From: Croceimicrobium sp965279135
GTDB lineage: Bacteria; Bacteroidota; Bacteroidia; Flavobacteriales; Schleiferiaceae
NCBI GenBank assembly: GCA_965279135.1
Contig: OZ257133.1
Span: 806,001 to 870,000, forward strand
Direction: 5' to 3'
Length of the DNA stretch: 64,000 bases
Each line of letters opens with the position of its first letter. The first letter of the stretch is position 1. The translations under genes and the position numbers were made by a program. Below, one piece after another: positions 25,816 through 34,516 of the stretch. Below the pieces are notes generated by a model, which saw nothing but the letters and a program-made list of their open reading frames with translations, did not search any database and had not been told where the DNA came from.

Positions 25816-26277
25816 ATGAAGGCTAAAGAGAATTTAGACAAACACGGATACAAACTACCTGATGTATCAATACCAGGTGGAAGTTATGTTTCAGTAAATA
25901 TTCGAGACAATATCGCATACATAGCAATCCAGTTCCCAATCCACAATGAAAAATATCTATATCAGGGGCGTTTAGGAGATGATCTTAGTACAGATGAGGG
26001 CTATAAAGCAATGGAGCTCTGTGCTTTGAACGTTTTGGCTCAGATCGACAAAAAGGTTGGATTTGAGAGAATTGTTGGATTAAATCATATTGATGCTTAC
26101 TTCCAATCAGGCGAAAACTGGGATGATTCACCTCAAGTTGTTAACGGTGCATCTGATTTATTTGTAAAAGTCTTAGAACATAAAGGTGAACACTCAAGAG
26201 CCATATTTGGAGTAGAAAAGCTTCCTCGAAATTTTAGTGTTGGCTTAACCGCAACCTTCACGATAGAAAAAGAATAA
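25816..26277 (+). CDS. RidA/YjgF-family protein
   Basis: A 153-residue protein with the YjgF/YER057c/UK114 fold. GRLGDDLSTDEGYKAMELCALNVLAQI matches the ...G.vg.ds..eqa..q...al.N.la.l pattern, and HSRAIFGVEKLPRN carries the conserved arginine that binds the imine carboxylate in RidA. Canonical RidA deaminates 2-aminoacrylate and other reactive enamines. This version is longer than the ~128-residue RidA, closer to the YjgH/atypical subgroup, so the substrate is open. It is preceded by the attC-like element. Confidence 0.85.
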   Translation: MKAKENLDKHGYKLPDVSIPGGSYVSVNIRDNIAYIAIQFPIHNEKYLYQGRLGDDLSTDEGYKAMELCALNVLAQIDKKVGFERIVGLNHIDAYFQSGENWDDSPQVVNGASDLFVKVLEHKGEHSRAIFGVEKLPRNFSVGLTATFTIEKE

Positions 26278-26356
26278 AAAAACTCGAAACAAGGAGTATA
26301 GTGCATACCCTGCGAGATAAGAACCATACCCGAACCCTGGTAATACGATTTGAAAA

Positions 26357-26977
26357 ATGAAACTTAAAGAATATTTAAAAAGTCTGAATCAGCTCTCAGA
26401 AAACGACATCGAGTTAGCTCTTGATTGCTTTTATCAGGAAGAATTTAAGAAGGGGGATTATTATCTAAAAGAAGGGAAATCTTCAAATAAGGTTTCATTC
26501 ATTGAATCAGGTTTGTTCAGGTTGTTCTATCAAGTAGAAGGAGAAGAAAGGATAATGCTATTCTTTTCAGATCATCAGTTCATGACCGATTATTTTGGCT
26601 ACCTCACAAGTAGCTCTTCCATAAGACCCATACAGGCCCTTGAAGATTCAGTAATATATAGTATCGATAAAGCTAAACTTGATAAACTTTTTGACCAATC
26701 AAAAAATTGGGAGCGAGTTGGAAGGCTGTTAGCAGAATCAGCTTACGTTACATCCGTTTTACGAGCAAATAGAATAATTCATGATGACTATGATACAAGA
26801 GTAAAAACATTTATTGCCGAGCGACCAAGTCTTATGCAAAGAGTCCCTCAATATATGATTGCTTCCTACTTGAATATGACCCCTGAGACATTGAGCCGTG
26901 TTAAGAGTCGAATAATGAAAGACAATGAAGATAGTTCTTCAGTTCACGGAGCACATCAGACACATTTCTTGATTTGA
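26357..26977 (+). CDS. Crp/Fnr-family transcription regulator
   Basis: A 206-residue protein. An N-terminal cyclic-nucleotide-binding-type beta-barrel (GDYYLKEGKSSNKVSFIESG, then GEERIMLFFSDHQFMTDYFGYL) is followed by a C-terminal helix-turn-helix (QYMIASYLNMTPETLSRVKSR), as in the Bacteroidota Crp/Fnr group. The cAMP-binding arginine/serine signature is not evident, so the ligand is unknown. A C-terminal tail of about 18 residues after the recognition helix is unusual. It is a lone gene, preceded by GAACCCTGGTAATACGATTT (26332-26351), a weak match to the regional core motif. Confidence 0.82.
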   Translation: MKLKEYLKSLNQLSENDIELALDCFYQEEFKKGDYYLKEGKSSNKVSFIESGLFRLFYQVEGEERIMLFFSDHQFMTDYFGYLTSSSSIRPIQALEDSVIYSIDKAKLDKLFDQSKNWERVGRLLAESAYVTSVLRANRIIHDDYDTRVKTFIAERPSLMQRVPQYMIASYLNMTPETLSRVKSRIMKDNEDSSSVHGAHQTHFLI

Positions 26978-27040
26978 ATCAATGCATTGGAGTGGCAGGT
27001 AAAAGAATTTTGCCCACCAATGTTAAATTCAAATCTGTGA

Positions 27041-27634
27041 ATGATGAAGAAATGTATTACCACCTCCCTCTTGGTTTTAGGAATTTTGTTTAATTCCTCT
27101 GCACAAAAGCCTGAAATAAGTACAAAGGTTGAGCGAATCTCGATTGAGTATAAAGGCAAAAAAGTAAAAGCTAAAAAGCTTACTGTAAGCTCAGAAATTC
27201 CAATGCAAATTGACAGTGTTTGGAATAATGTGAAAACATCCGAATTGTTAATGTTTGTTACTCAAGGATACGCAAAGTTGAAACCGGAAAATGGTGCGTT
27301 CCCTAAATTATGGCAAGAAGGAGATACGGTTTCCACTAAAACCAGAGTTTTCGGGTTTTTACCATTTGGCGGAGTAAGACATCTTTATTTTGAGAAAATA
27401 TCAGATAATGAATATGTTATTCAAACCAGAGAATGGGATAAAGGAGCCAAAGTGTGGGACCACAAGATTACCTTAGAGAGGTCAACTAATAACAGAACTC
27501 TTTATACCGATGAAATCGTAATTTATGGTGGTGCTATGACCGGATTAATTACCTCTTTCGCTAAACGATTTTATAAACATCGGCAGAAGAGGTGGCAAAT
27601 TGTAGCAAAAGAAAACTTGATATTCGGTAAGTAA
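27041..27634 (+). CDS. Secreted SRPBCC-like protein
   Basis: A 197-residue protein with a signal peptide (MMKKCITTSLLVLGILFNSSAQ). The mature part has the START/SRPBCC pattern: IPMQIDSVWNNVKTSELLMFVTQGY, then GDTVSTKTRVFGFLPFGGVRHLYFEKI and paired beta-strands, ending in a helix (AKRFYKHRQKRWQIVAKE). Such folds bind hydrophobic ligands. It is likely periplasmic. The assignment is by pattern only. Confidence 0.6.
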   Translation: MMKKCITTSLLVLGILFNSSAQKPEISTKVERISIEYKGKKVKAKKLTVSSEIPMQIDSVWNNVKTSELLMFVTQGYAKLKPENGAFPKLWQEGDTVSTKTRVFGFLPFGGVRHLYFEKISDNEYVIQTREWDKGAKVWDHKITLERSTNNRTLYTDEIVIYGGAMTGLITSFAKRFYKHRQKRWQIVAKENLIFGK

Positions 27635-28032
27635 AAGTGCTACCGTTAACAGTGTATATGCAATACGTTGACGCAATGACTTTACCGCTAACAAACCTAT
27701 ACTTCCCCTGCTTGGAAACTCCTGTCGTTAAACTTGCGGTTTAGGATAGTTGATAGAAAGACCTTTCAAGTCTGCTTTGCTCATAGATGGATCCCAAGAT
27801 TGCGATCAGCCAGCTGTTACGCTCTCGGACTGTAATGTCTTTGTTGAAATCTCATTACACCTTTAAAACTGAAAGCAGCTGCCTGGAGATTCTTCACAGG
27901 GCCTAATACTATCTATAATCAAAAAGGACTAGGGCTTAAGCCTAAATTCCCGAACTTAGGCTGGCAATTTTTAACCGCTATAGCCCGACTTCGCAGTTCC
28001 TATAGGCTATAGATCAACCGTTGTACTCAATT
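27635..28032. other. Noncoding gap holding repeat copy 1
   Basis: There is no gene in this ~400-base gap. It begins ACCGTTAACAGTGTATATG, contains the 277-nt interspersed repeat at 27735-28011, and ends in CAACCGTTGTACTCAATT just before the hydrolase ATG. Confidence 0.7.
27735..28011. repeat. 277-nt interspersed noncoding repeat, copy 1
   Basis: It aligns end to end, with very few gaps, with 30449-30725. Shared blocks include TTGATAGAAAG/TCGATAGAAAG, GATTGCGATC, GTTACGCTCT, CCTGGAGATTCTTCACAG, GCCTAA and GACTTCGCAGTT. The two copies are the same length by my boundaries. Confidence 0.85.
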
Positions 28033-28875
28033 ATGAAAATATCATACTTAAGTCTCTTAATATTTATCACCTTGATATCATGCATGAGCATTAGGGATGA
28101 AAATGAAAAGGTTAGTGAGTCAAAGCAAGAAGATAAAATTGAAAAGAGTGAAATTGTAAAGTTTAACACTCTTATAAAAGGAACTGGAAGTCCGACTATC
28201 GTTTTTGAATCAGGCTTAGGAACTCCTTTAAATAATTGGGAGCGTATTCAGACAAGGATTTCCGATAACTATAAAACGATTTCTTACGATAGAAATGGAA
28301 TAGGGCAATCACCGGCTACAGATAATCCAAGGACTCTTGAGAATTTGGTGAAGGACTTAGACCATTTAATCAGTCAAAATAAAATTGACGGACCAATTGT
28401 TTTGGTAGGACACTCTCTTGGAGGACATATTGTAAGGAAGTATCAACAGTTATTCCCCTCCAGAGTGGTAGGTCTATTCTTAATTGACCCAACCAATGAA
28501 TACTTCTACGAAGAGCTTTTCAAACAAATGTCTCAAGAATCTGCTGATTCTATGAAAACCGCATGGGATAATAGTTTTAGCAAACAACCGGTTGGAGTTT
28601 ACAATGAATGGAAAGAAGCTTATAACATTGATCAAATAATGAGAAAATCTCCCCTTCCTTCTAATATTCCGATAACCATACTTGCTTCTTACCAAGAGAG
28701 CAAGTTTCTTACTGTGAAAAATATTCAGATCAAAAAGGAGCTATTTTCTGTTTGGAAAGAAGGTAAGACCAATGTGAAAGTATTGGAGACTACTAATAGT
28801 GGCCACTATATCCACCTTGGAGAACCTGAATGGGTAATCTCGGAATTAGAAGCCTATCTTAAAAGATTAAAATAG
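28033..28875 (+). CDS. Alpha/beta hydrolase lipoprotein
   Basis: A protein of about 280 residues starting at ATG 28033; a TTG 12 bases earlier is less likely. It has a lipoprotein signal peptide with lipobox LISC, then an alpha/beta hydrolase domain: FESGLGTPLNNW (oxyanion region), SYDRNGIGQSPA, nucleophile GHSLGGH, acid strand LIDPTNEY and histidine in TNSGHYIHLGEP. It is membrane-anchored and faces the periplasm or surface. The substrate is unknown. It sits between repeat copy 1 and a core-like motif. Confidence 0.82.
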   Translation: MKISYLSLLIFITLISCMSIRDENEKVSESKQEDKIEKSEIVKFNTLIKGTGSPTIVFESGLGTPLNNWERIQTRISDNYKTISYDRNGIGQSPATDNPRTLENLVKDLDHLISQNKIDGPIVLVGHSLGGHIVRKYQQLFPSRVVGLFLIDPTNEYFYEELFKQMSQESADSMKTAWDNSFSKQPVGVYNEWKEAYNIDQIMRKSPLPSNIPITILASYQESKFLTVKNIQIKKELFSVWKEGKTNVKVLETTNSGHYIHLGEPEWVISELEAYLKRLK

Positions 28876-28935
28876 GGTGTAGCAGCCTGCGGGATGCTGA
28901 TGCACTCAAGGCAAACCGTTGCGACCAATTTAAAA

Positions 28936-29478
28936 ATGAAACGCGTTTTTTTAATCTCAGCTGTCATAATCCTAACGAATTCGTGCAAGCAGAGGTCGAT
29001 GGTGTTCGAGAATTGTAAATGCGAACAAGTTGATCTGCAAAATGGAATGGAAATCAGGGATAAGCTTGACCATTACCAAATCACTTATCCGGATTCGACT
29101 TGGCTGCCAATTCTTAATCTTGATACAAATGGAAATGGAATAACCGTTGGAGATACTAGTCTCGGGTATATAAGAGTGTTCGCAGTTACGGAGCTTGAAA
29201 GAAATTTTGAATTCACCGATTGGGATGAACAACAAAAAGACATTGAGTCTAAGTTTGATGTGATAGACAAGGGAACAATTAATTATCAAAATCAGGAAGT
29301 ACACTGGAACTTGGTGAAATTCGAAGTTGATAAAATGATGACACTATATTTTACGGTCAATCACCCAACGGATAAAAGATTCTACACCTTGAATTTGACA
29401 GTTGAAGATGGAGAGAGTTTTAAAGAACGCCTGTGTACACTTGAAAGCTTTTTGGACAAGTTTGGAATACTAAAATAA
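28936..29478 (+). CDS. Hypothetical lipoprotein
   Basis: Starting at ATG 28936 gives a clean lipoprotein leader MKRVFLISAVIILTNSC; the longer reading from 28894 would bury the signal behind 14 unlikely residues. The mature protein of about 160 residues contains ITYPDSTWLPIL and a beta-rich body (VHWNLVKFEVDKMMTLYFTV). No family is recognised. CAAACCGTTGCGACCAATT (28912-28930) lies immediately before the start. Confidence 0.7.
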   Translation: MKRVFLISAVIILTNSCKQRSMVFENCKCEQVDLQNGMEIRDKLDHYQITYPDSTWLPILNLDTNGNGITVGDTSLGYIRVFAVTELERNFEFTDWDEQQKDIESKFDVIDKGTINYQNQEVHWNLVKFEVDKMMTLYFTVNHPTDKRFYTLNLTVEDGESFKERLCTLESFLDKFGILK

Positions 29479-29585
29479 CTAGTCCCAATAACGACCATGC
29501 TGCCTGCCCGCCTTGCTCCGCTGAAGCTTCGCAAAGACGAGTCGGGACACCTCACATAGTCAAACCATTAGGGCGCATTAAAAAA
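29479..29585. other. Palindromic gap with core-like motif
   Basis: GCTGCCTGCCCGCCTTGCTC and CGAAGCTTCAGC-type complementary stretches (GCTGAAGCTTCGC) occur, followed by CAAACCATTAGGGCGCATTA at 29561-29580 just before the next ATG. It resembles the recurring pre-start motif. Confidence 0.45.
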
Positions 29586-30203
29586 ATGAAAACTTCGATT
29601 ACATATCTCTTACTTGCGATTCTGCTAATTTCTTGTAATGAAGAAAAGCGGCTCTTTGAATACTCACAGCAGAAAGCAATCAGATTTGTTGAAATGTATT
29701 CTGCTGAATTTTTACAAGACACTGAACTTTTGAAATACAGCTATCACCCAAGAGCACAATTTACCTATGAAAAAGACACCTCGAACAACTATCGGATTTT
29801 CCCAAGAGACAATGAAATTCTACTAATCTGTATTTCAGACAGCTGTGAATTGACAGAATCATTTAATAATACTCCATTAGAGGTGTCTAAAGGAAGATAC
29901 TTTCTGAAACAAGATTCGATTTTTACAGAAATTAGCTACGACTCAACAACTTTTAAAGTTCACGATTTTAAACAAAATCCTGAGGACTATTTCAATGGTC
30001 TTAAAGAGCGTATTGAGAGATATGGTGTCTTTGCTTACTCAGAATCGACCGACAAATCCTTTTTGAGAGTTTATCTTTCTGTTCAATACTATCTTATCTT
30101 TTCTAATAATGTTGAAAATGACATTAATGAAGATGAAATATTAAATTCCTTTAACGACAATTGGTACTTCGTGAAAATGAAAAGACAGATGGATTTAGGA
30201 TGA
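29586..30203 (+). CDS. Hypothetical lipoprotein
   Basis: A 205-residue protein with leader MKTSITYLLLAILLISC and mature start NEEKRLFEYSQQKAI. The rest is soluble and acidic with alternating strand-like segments; no motif is recognised. The stop is 17 bases before the CTAAC arm of a long attC-like palindrome, matching a gene-plus-recombination-site cassette plan. Confidence 0.68.
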   Translation: MKTSITYLLLAILLISCNEEKRLFEYSQQKAIRFVEMYSAEFLQDTELLKYSYHPRAQFTYEKDTSNNYRIFPRDNEILLICISDSCELTESFNNTPLEVSKGRYFLKQDSIFTEISYDSTTFKVHDFKQNPEDYFNGLKERIERYGVFAYSESTDKSFLRVYLSVQYYLIFSNNVENDINEDEILNSFNDNWYFVKMKRQMDLG

Positions 30204-30215
30204 AAGAATAAAAAC

Positions 30216-30390
30216 GCGCCCTAACAACACATATAGCTTATAACGTGTTTATGGTTATTAGTAAGCCCGCCTTCCGTAAGGCAGAGTTTTCGCTATCTAG
30301 CTTAGTTTATTATAGGTGCACAGGAAAGTGCTTCGAATGAAAATCGTCGAAGCTAAACTATCACAAGCCATATGTAAGCCGTTAGCCGCT
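30216..30390 (+). repeat. Long attC-like palindromic element
   Basis: CTAAC (30221-30225) and ACATAT (30229-30234) pair with ATATGT (30370-30375) and GTTAG (30381-30385). Internal hairpins are GCCTT-CCGT-AAGGC (30269-30282) and CTTCGA/TCGAAG (30331-30336/30347-30352). The ends read CGCCCTAAC and GTTAGCCGC, close to integron RYYYAAC...GTTRRRY. Confidence 0.55.
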
Positions 30391-30749
30391 ATCCCTTCAC
30401 CGCCTGCAAACCTCCACCTGGATTCGCGAATGTTTTGTGTTTAATCCTGCTGTTTTGGGTAGTCGATAGAAAGAAGTTCTGGGTCTGCTATGCACATAGA
30501 CTGATCCCAGGATTGCGATCTGCCAGGAGTTACGCTCTAGAACTCGGTTGTCTTTGTCGCGACCTCAGACACCTTTGAAATTGAAAGCGACTACCTGGAG
30601 ATTCTTCACAGCGCCTAACTCTATCTATAGCCTAAAAGGCCTAAGACTTTAGCTTAAATTCCTGAGATTGGACAGGATTGATTTTAACTGGTACAGCCTG
30701 ACTTCGCAGTTGCTTAAGGCTATACCTACCACTTAGCGCAAACTGAAAA
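30391..30749. other. Noncoding gap holding repeat copy 2
   Basis: There is no gene. It consists mainly of the second copy of the 277-nt repeat (30449-30725), flanked by CCGCCTGCAAACC before it and CCACTTAGCGCAAACTG after it, then ATG 30750. Confidence 0.7.
30449..30725. repeat. 277-nt interspersed noncoding repeat, copy 2
   Basis: Partner of 27735-28011, diverged at roughly a quarter of positions by eye but collinear. Neither copy has a long open frame on either strand, so it is not a decayed gene shared by both. Confidence 0.85.
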
Positions 30750-31154
30750 ATGAGTAAGACGATAGAGAAAATAATAAGTCGACTTAAAAAATATCCTGAA
30801 GCGGAATATGAATTAAATGAAGAATCGATAACTGTAAATCCGACAACCGAAAATGGATTTCATGTTTCTCTGACTGATAACGGAAATGGAAATTATACAG
30901 TTGCGTTTGACTTTTGGCATGAGGAATTTGATAATGAAAGTGACGCACTGAATTGTTTTGTATTTGGACTCTCAGAAGACTGTCGACTGAAACTGACGAA
31001 AAAAGGCAAAAGGACGATAAAATGGACGGTTGAATCGAATGAAAACGATAAGTGGATAGAGGAGTGTACAACCGGACTTTTAAGCTTGTCATTTTGGAAA
31101 AGAACGGAATCTGAATATTTACAAAATGACTTGATCAAGAGTATATCGGAATAG
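30750..31154 (+). CDS. Conserved hypothetical protein
   Basis: A 134-residue soluble protein. It has a short N-terminal helix (KTIEKIISRLKKYPEAEYEL), then beta-rich sequence with VAFDFWHEEFDNESDALNCF, VFGLSEDCRLKL and a C-terminal LLSLSFWKRTESEYLQN. I recall similar hypothetical proteins in many bacteria, but not a name or function. No signal peptide or catalytic motif is visible. Confidence 0.65.
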   Translation: MSKTIEKIISRLKKYPEAEYELNEESITVNPTTENGFHVSLTDNGNGNYTVAFDFWHEEFDNESDALNCFVFGLSEDCRLKLTKKGKRTIKWTVESNENDKWIEECTTGLLSLSFWKRTESEYLQNDLIKSISE

Positions 31155-31383
31155 AAAACCAGCGAACAACAATGGTCATAATTCAATGTGGCAATGGCGC
31201 GACAATGCATTTAGCCGATCTTACGATTTTCATAAGCCCCCTACCAATCCATTCTTGGGCACAGACCTATTAGATTATCCTTTCCTATATTGGGGGGAAT
31301 CTAATACCTCATTTCTTCCTTCCCTCTAATCGGGTTAATCGCTATTGCTTGATGTTGCAGCGGAGGTTTATATTCAAATCAAA

Positions 31384-31578
31384 ATGAACAACAAGAAACT
31401 AATTAATCTTGCTTCAATCCTGATCGGTCTGGCAGGAGTTTTTGGAATGCTGTTTTGCTTTCCTTTTTTATGGTCATCTAATACCGCCGATTTAATCGGT
31501 GCCGGATTCCCCTTTGTTGCCGGAGCAATGCTAGTAGGGACATCACTAATTAGCCTTTCAATTAACAATCGAGATTAG
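31384..31578 (+). CDS. Small two-helix membrane protein
   Basis: A 64-residue protein from ATG 31384; an upstream TTG at 31345 would add 13 poor residues. Two hydrophobic helices (LASILIGLAGVFGMLFCFPF and AGFPFVAGAMLVGTSLISL) are separated by a short loop. The function is unknown. The 229 bases before it hold no gene I can support. Confidence 0.55.
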   Translation: MNNKKLINLASILIGLAGVFGMLFCFPFLWSSNTADLIGAGFPFVAGAMLVGTSLISLSINNRD

Positions 31579-31762
31579 CTAAAACCGCATTCTAGCTGTA
31601 GTTGTTAATTTGTCCTTTCCGGGATTAGTTTGGAATGCGAGATGGATCGCTCCTCTTTTTGCATGCCTAAATCAAAATCAACTCTAATCAGCCTTTTAAT
31701 TCGACTTAAACTGAATGGATTGAATTGGATTAGGTCCCAGTATATACTCAATGTAGCGATGA

Positions 31763-32566
31763 ATGAATAAGCTTATATCGAGGATCCTAATCCTCACCGG
31801 CCACTTTCTAAACGCCCAGGAGGATAGTTTTCAAAAGGAAGTCTTAAGCCGTTATGACAATGGCCAGGTAATGCGAGAGCATATTAAGATTCCGAAAAAT
31901 GATACTGTACTCGAGAGGGTATATTATGAGAACGGACAATTAAATCTTCAATATCAATTGGTTGGTGGACAGCGAAATGGAGATGCATATACCTACCGGG
32001 AAAACGGGGACTTGCTGTTTGAAGAGGTTTATCGAAATGGAAAATTTGATGGTCAATTCAAATGCTTTTATCCCGATGGATCTTTGCAATGGATAAAAAA
32101 CTATAACCTGGATCATCTTATTGATACCTCAACTTTTTTTAATCAGTCCGGAACTATCATCAGAAAGGTTATTTATAACTCCCCATGTCCATCTGGGAGT
32201 AGCGAATGTGATAAAACGGTAATCGAATATGAGAAGGGCATTCAAGTCTACTCTTACCTCGTAAAAGGTGGATTAAAATCCGAGGACCATGAGGTTTTTA
32301 ACGACACACTCTATAATGAGTTAATGCAAGCAGCTAAAGAGATACCTAAACTAGTAAAAGGTAAGTCTCTTTATATGTCGAATTGCGCAATGTGTCATCG
32401 CATTGAAAAGCCGGTTGTGGGGCCTGCCTTGAATGAGGCGATTAAAGGTAAAAGCGATCAGCAACTCTACGATATAATCGTTAATTCTGATACACATCCC
32501 CGTACCAAACTTAGCCGGGAGGAGTATGATGCGCTAATAGAATTTTTAAGAACTGAAAGCCGCTGA
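31763..32566 (+). CDS. MORN-repeat protein with C-terminal cytochrome c domain
   Basis: A 267-residue protein with a weak signal peptide (ending near LNAQ, residue 19), two or three MORN/YwqK-type repeats (YENGQLNLQYQLVGGQRNGD, YRENGDLLFEEVYRNGKFDG, FYPDGSLQWIKNY; residues ~54-115), a linker with CPSGSSEC, and a class I cytochrome c domain from about 197 with heme site C208-x-x-C211-H212 (NCAMCHRIEKPVVGPAL). The usual axial methionine before the last helix is missing; the equivalent segment reads SDTHPRTKLSREEYDALIEF, so H245 may be the sixth ligand. It is likely periplasmic or surface-exposed. The fusion is uncommon. Confidence 0.75.
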   Translation: MNKLISRILILTGHFLNAQEDSFQKEVLSRYDNGQVMREHIKIPKNDTVLERVYYENGQLNLQYQLVGGQRNGDAYTYRENGDLLFEEVYRNGKFDGQFKCFYPDGSLQWIKNYNLDHLIDTSTFFNQSGTIIRKVIYNSPCPSGSSECDKTVIEYEKGIQVYSYLVKGGLKSEDHEVFNDTLYNELMQAAKEIPKLVKGKSLYMSNCAMCHRIEKPVVGPALNEAIKGKSDQQLYDIIVNSDTHPRTKLSREEYDALIEFLRTESR

Positions 32567-32759
32567 TAGAGCACGAGTATTTAACTAAACTAAAGCTCTG
32601 TTCTCCGAAATAAGTTCAGAGCGTTATACCTGAACTTCAATCCAATGAGCATGAAAATGCATTTATCAAAATCTTTATTGACTATTATCTCCATGTGTGG
32701 ATTAACGCTCAATTATGCAGCCATTCGAGTACTGAAATTGGCATTAATCAATTAAAAAA

Positions 32760-33476
32760 ATGACTGAAGCAAATCAAAGCAAACCAGGTAAAGCCAAGAC
32801 AATCTTGGTTTTTGTATTCACTATCATTTTCGGTTATGTCCTTTTCATCATTCCGGATGTGTTTTTTGGAGTAACGAAAGCGAATGGAGGAAAAATTGGA
32901 ATTAATCTCCTGTATATCGCCCTCTTTCAATTTCTCTCCATTACTGCCTTGCTCTATGCTTCCCTTAAAATCTTAAAGAAGGATTTTAGCCATATCGGCC
33001 TCCGCTTTGTGAACCTTAGAAGGGATTTTTTTATAGGCCTGGCCTTTGGTGCATTGTGGACCATCCTTCAGTTTCTTGTTATTATACCCTTAACCGGCGG
33101 AATGAATAGAGCGGATATCCAGGCAATGCTAGATATGTATGATGGCAGTTTACTTGGAACCATCTCTTTTATCGCATTAGGAGTAGTAGGAGGGGGAATC
33201 ACCGAAGAACTCTTTAACAGAGGGTATTTCATTAATGTACTTAAAGACCTTTTTAAAAATCAGAAAACCGGATTATGGTTTTCAGCAATATTGTCCATTG
33301 CCATTTTCGCTTTAGGTCATATGCCAGGCACCACCCTGGATTGGTTTGATATTTTGGTGCCCACCCTTATGTATACGCTGTTGTTTATCAGTACAAAACG
33401 CTTAACATCTTCAATTGTGGCTCATGGAGTCTATAATATGGCCGCGATTCTTTTAACCTATAATCTTTACTCTTGA
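32760..33476 (+). CDS. CPBP (Abi) family intramembrane protease
   Basis: A 238-residue protein with about seven hydrophobic segments. The three CPBP motifs are visible: EExxxR in GGGITEELFNRGYF (E149, E150, R154), LGHMPG (H187) and VAHGVYNMAA (H222, N226). These form the glutamate-based intramembrane active site of Rce1/PrsW-like proteases. Bacterial members process or protect against peptides such as bacteriocins; the substrate here is unknown. It is a lone plus-strand gene. Confidence 0.88.
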   Translation: MTEANQSKPGKAKTILVFVFTIIFGYVLFIIPDVFFGVTKANGGKIGINLLYIALFQFLSITALLYASLKILKKDFSHIGLRFVNLRRDFFIGLAFGALWTILQFLVIIPLTGGMNRADIQAMLDMYDGSLLGTISFIALGVVGGGITEELFNRGYFINVLKDLFKNQKTGLWFSAILSIAIFALGHMPGTTLDWFDILVPTLMYTLLFISTKRLTSSIVAHGVYNMAAILLTYNLYS

Positions 33477-33599
33477 GCTGAACTGGAGAATTAAGGAGTA
33501 GGGTAAATGCTGAAAGCTTGAAGCCAGTTATGGACTAATATTGATCAACTGTTTTACTAATAGTCTATCCGGCTGATTATGGATATCAAGGTGAAATCA

Positions 33600-34025
33600 A
33601 TGGAATACAAGAGGATTATAGTTGGAATACTAATTCTTTACTTCTCGGTATGCAGCTGTAAGAATTTTAAAGCTGATAAGTCGCGTGGATCGGACGTCAA
33701 TTCCGGGGATTACCTTGCTACGGAAGAATGTTTGCTGTACGGTCACTCGCTAAGAGTAGATGCTTTTTCAGGACCAACAATCCTTATAGAAAAGCCATCA
33801 AACAGAAGGGAAAAGCTTGTTTATGAAATTCTAAATCGGGAAGAATTAGTTGAACTTCAATCTAATATTTCCAAATCTGGTTCAAATGATTTTGTAGCCT
33901 TATCCATATGCGATTTAGCTGTCAATCCTATTGAAGCGGAAGTAATCGTTGATAACTATTATGGCGATAGTTTGATTTTCAAAGTTGAGATAGATACCCT
34001 TAAAGCTGTTTATAAGGTAAAGTAA
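33600..34025 (+). CDS. Hypothetical lipoprotein
   Basis: Starting at ATG 33600 gives MEYKRIIVGILILYFSVCSC, a plausible lipoprotein leader; the longer form from 33579 adds seven residues. The mature protein of about 120 residues is beta-rich with TEECLLYGHSLRVDAFSG and ends VYKVK. No family is recognised. It is the last gene of the accessory region. Confidence 0.65.
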   Translation: MEYKRIIVGILILYFSVCSCKNFKADKSRGSDVNSGDYLATEECLLYGHSLRVDAFSGPTILIEKPSNRREKLVYEILNREELVELQSNISKSGSNDFVALSICDLAVNPIEAEVIVDNYYGDSLIFKVEIDTLKAVYKVK

Positions 34026-34516
34026 GGTTGTACTTGGGAGTTGAATATACCGGGTCAAAGCATCAAATAGGGGGCTAAAGTTTGATAGCTATTCTAGCAC
34101 AAAAAACGCCCCACCAAAGGTTCCTTAATCATGAATCAGAGATTAAGGAGGAGTGATTTAATCAAGGCCTATTTCACAAAGCGATAACGGCAATTTAATA
34201 TGCCGATTAAAACATTAAGCCTGGCTTAAAGAAGTATCTTAAAGATCTGATTTACAATTTGTTTAGAGTGATGGGAGGATTCCACTAGCCAAAAGTGATG
34301 TGGGCATTCGATTCCTCACTTGGAGCAATCAGATTTGGCTTGTTAATTACTTACTTGCCGATTTCCAGAAAAAAACTTCCCACTTTTTTCCGACTTCTTC
34401 CCAAAGCTGCCGGGCTTGGTCACAAAAAGTTTTTAGAGCCCTTTGTAGGGGATAGGTTTGATATAGCTATTCAAACCAGCCTACAAACCAGAATTTAACC
34501 AAGCCCCCCAAGCCTC
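34026..34516. other. Gene-free stretch before the giant repeat protein
   Basis: No real gene is supported. There is a hairpin CCTTAATC (34123-34130)/GATTAAGG (34141-34148) with a 10-nt loop. TAGGTTTG at 34453-34460 fits the -7 box TAnnTTTG, 57 bases before the giant gene start; the -33 box is not convincing. Confidence 0.5.

Noticed and set aside
32651..32755. 34-residue frame MKMHLSKSLLTIISMC... before the CPBP gene
   Set aside because: It has a leader-like hydrophobic part but is very short, with no second domain and no supporting context; a chance frame is as likely.
34295..34498. 67-codon open frame before the giant gene
   Set aside because: The composition looks random, no signal or motif is seen, and it ends just before the leader of the giant gene.
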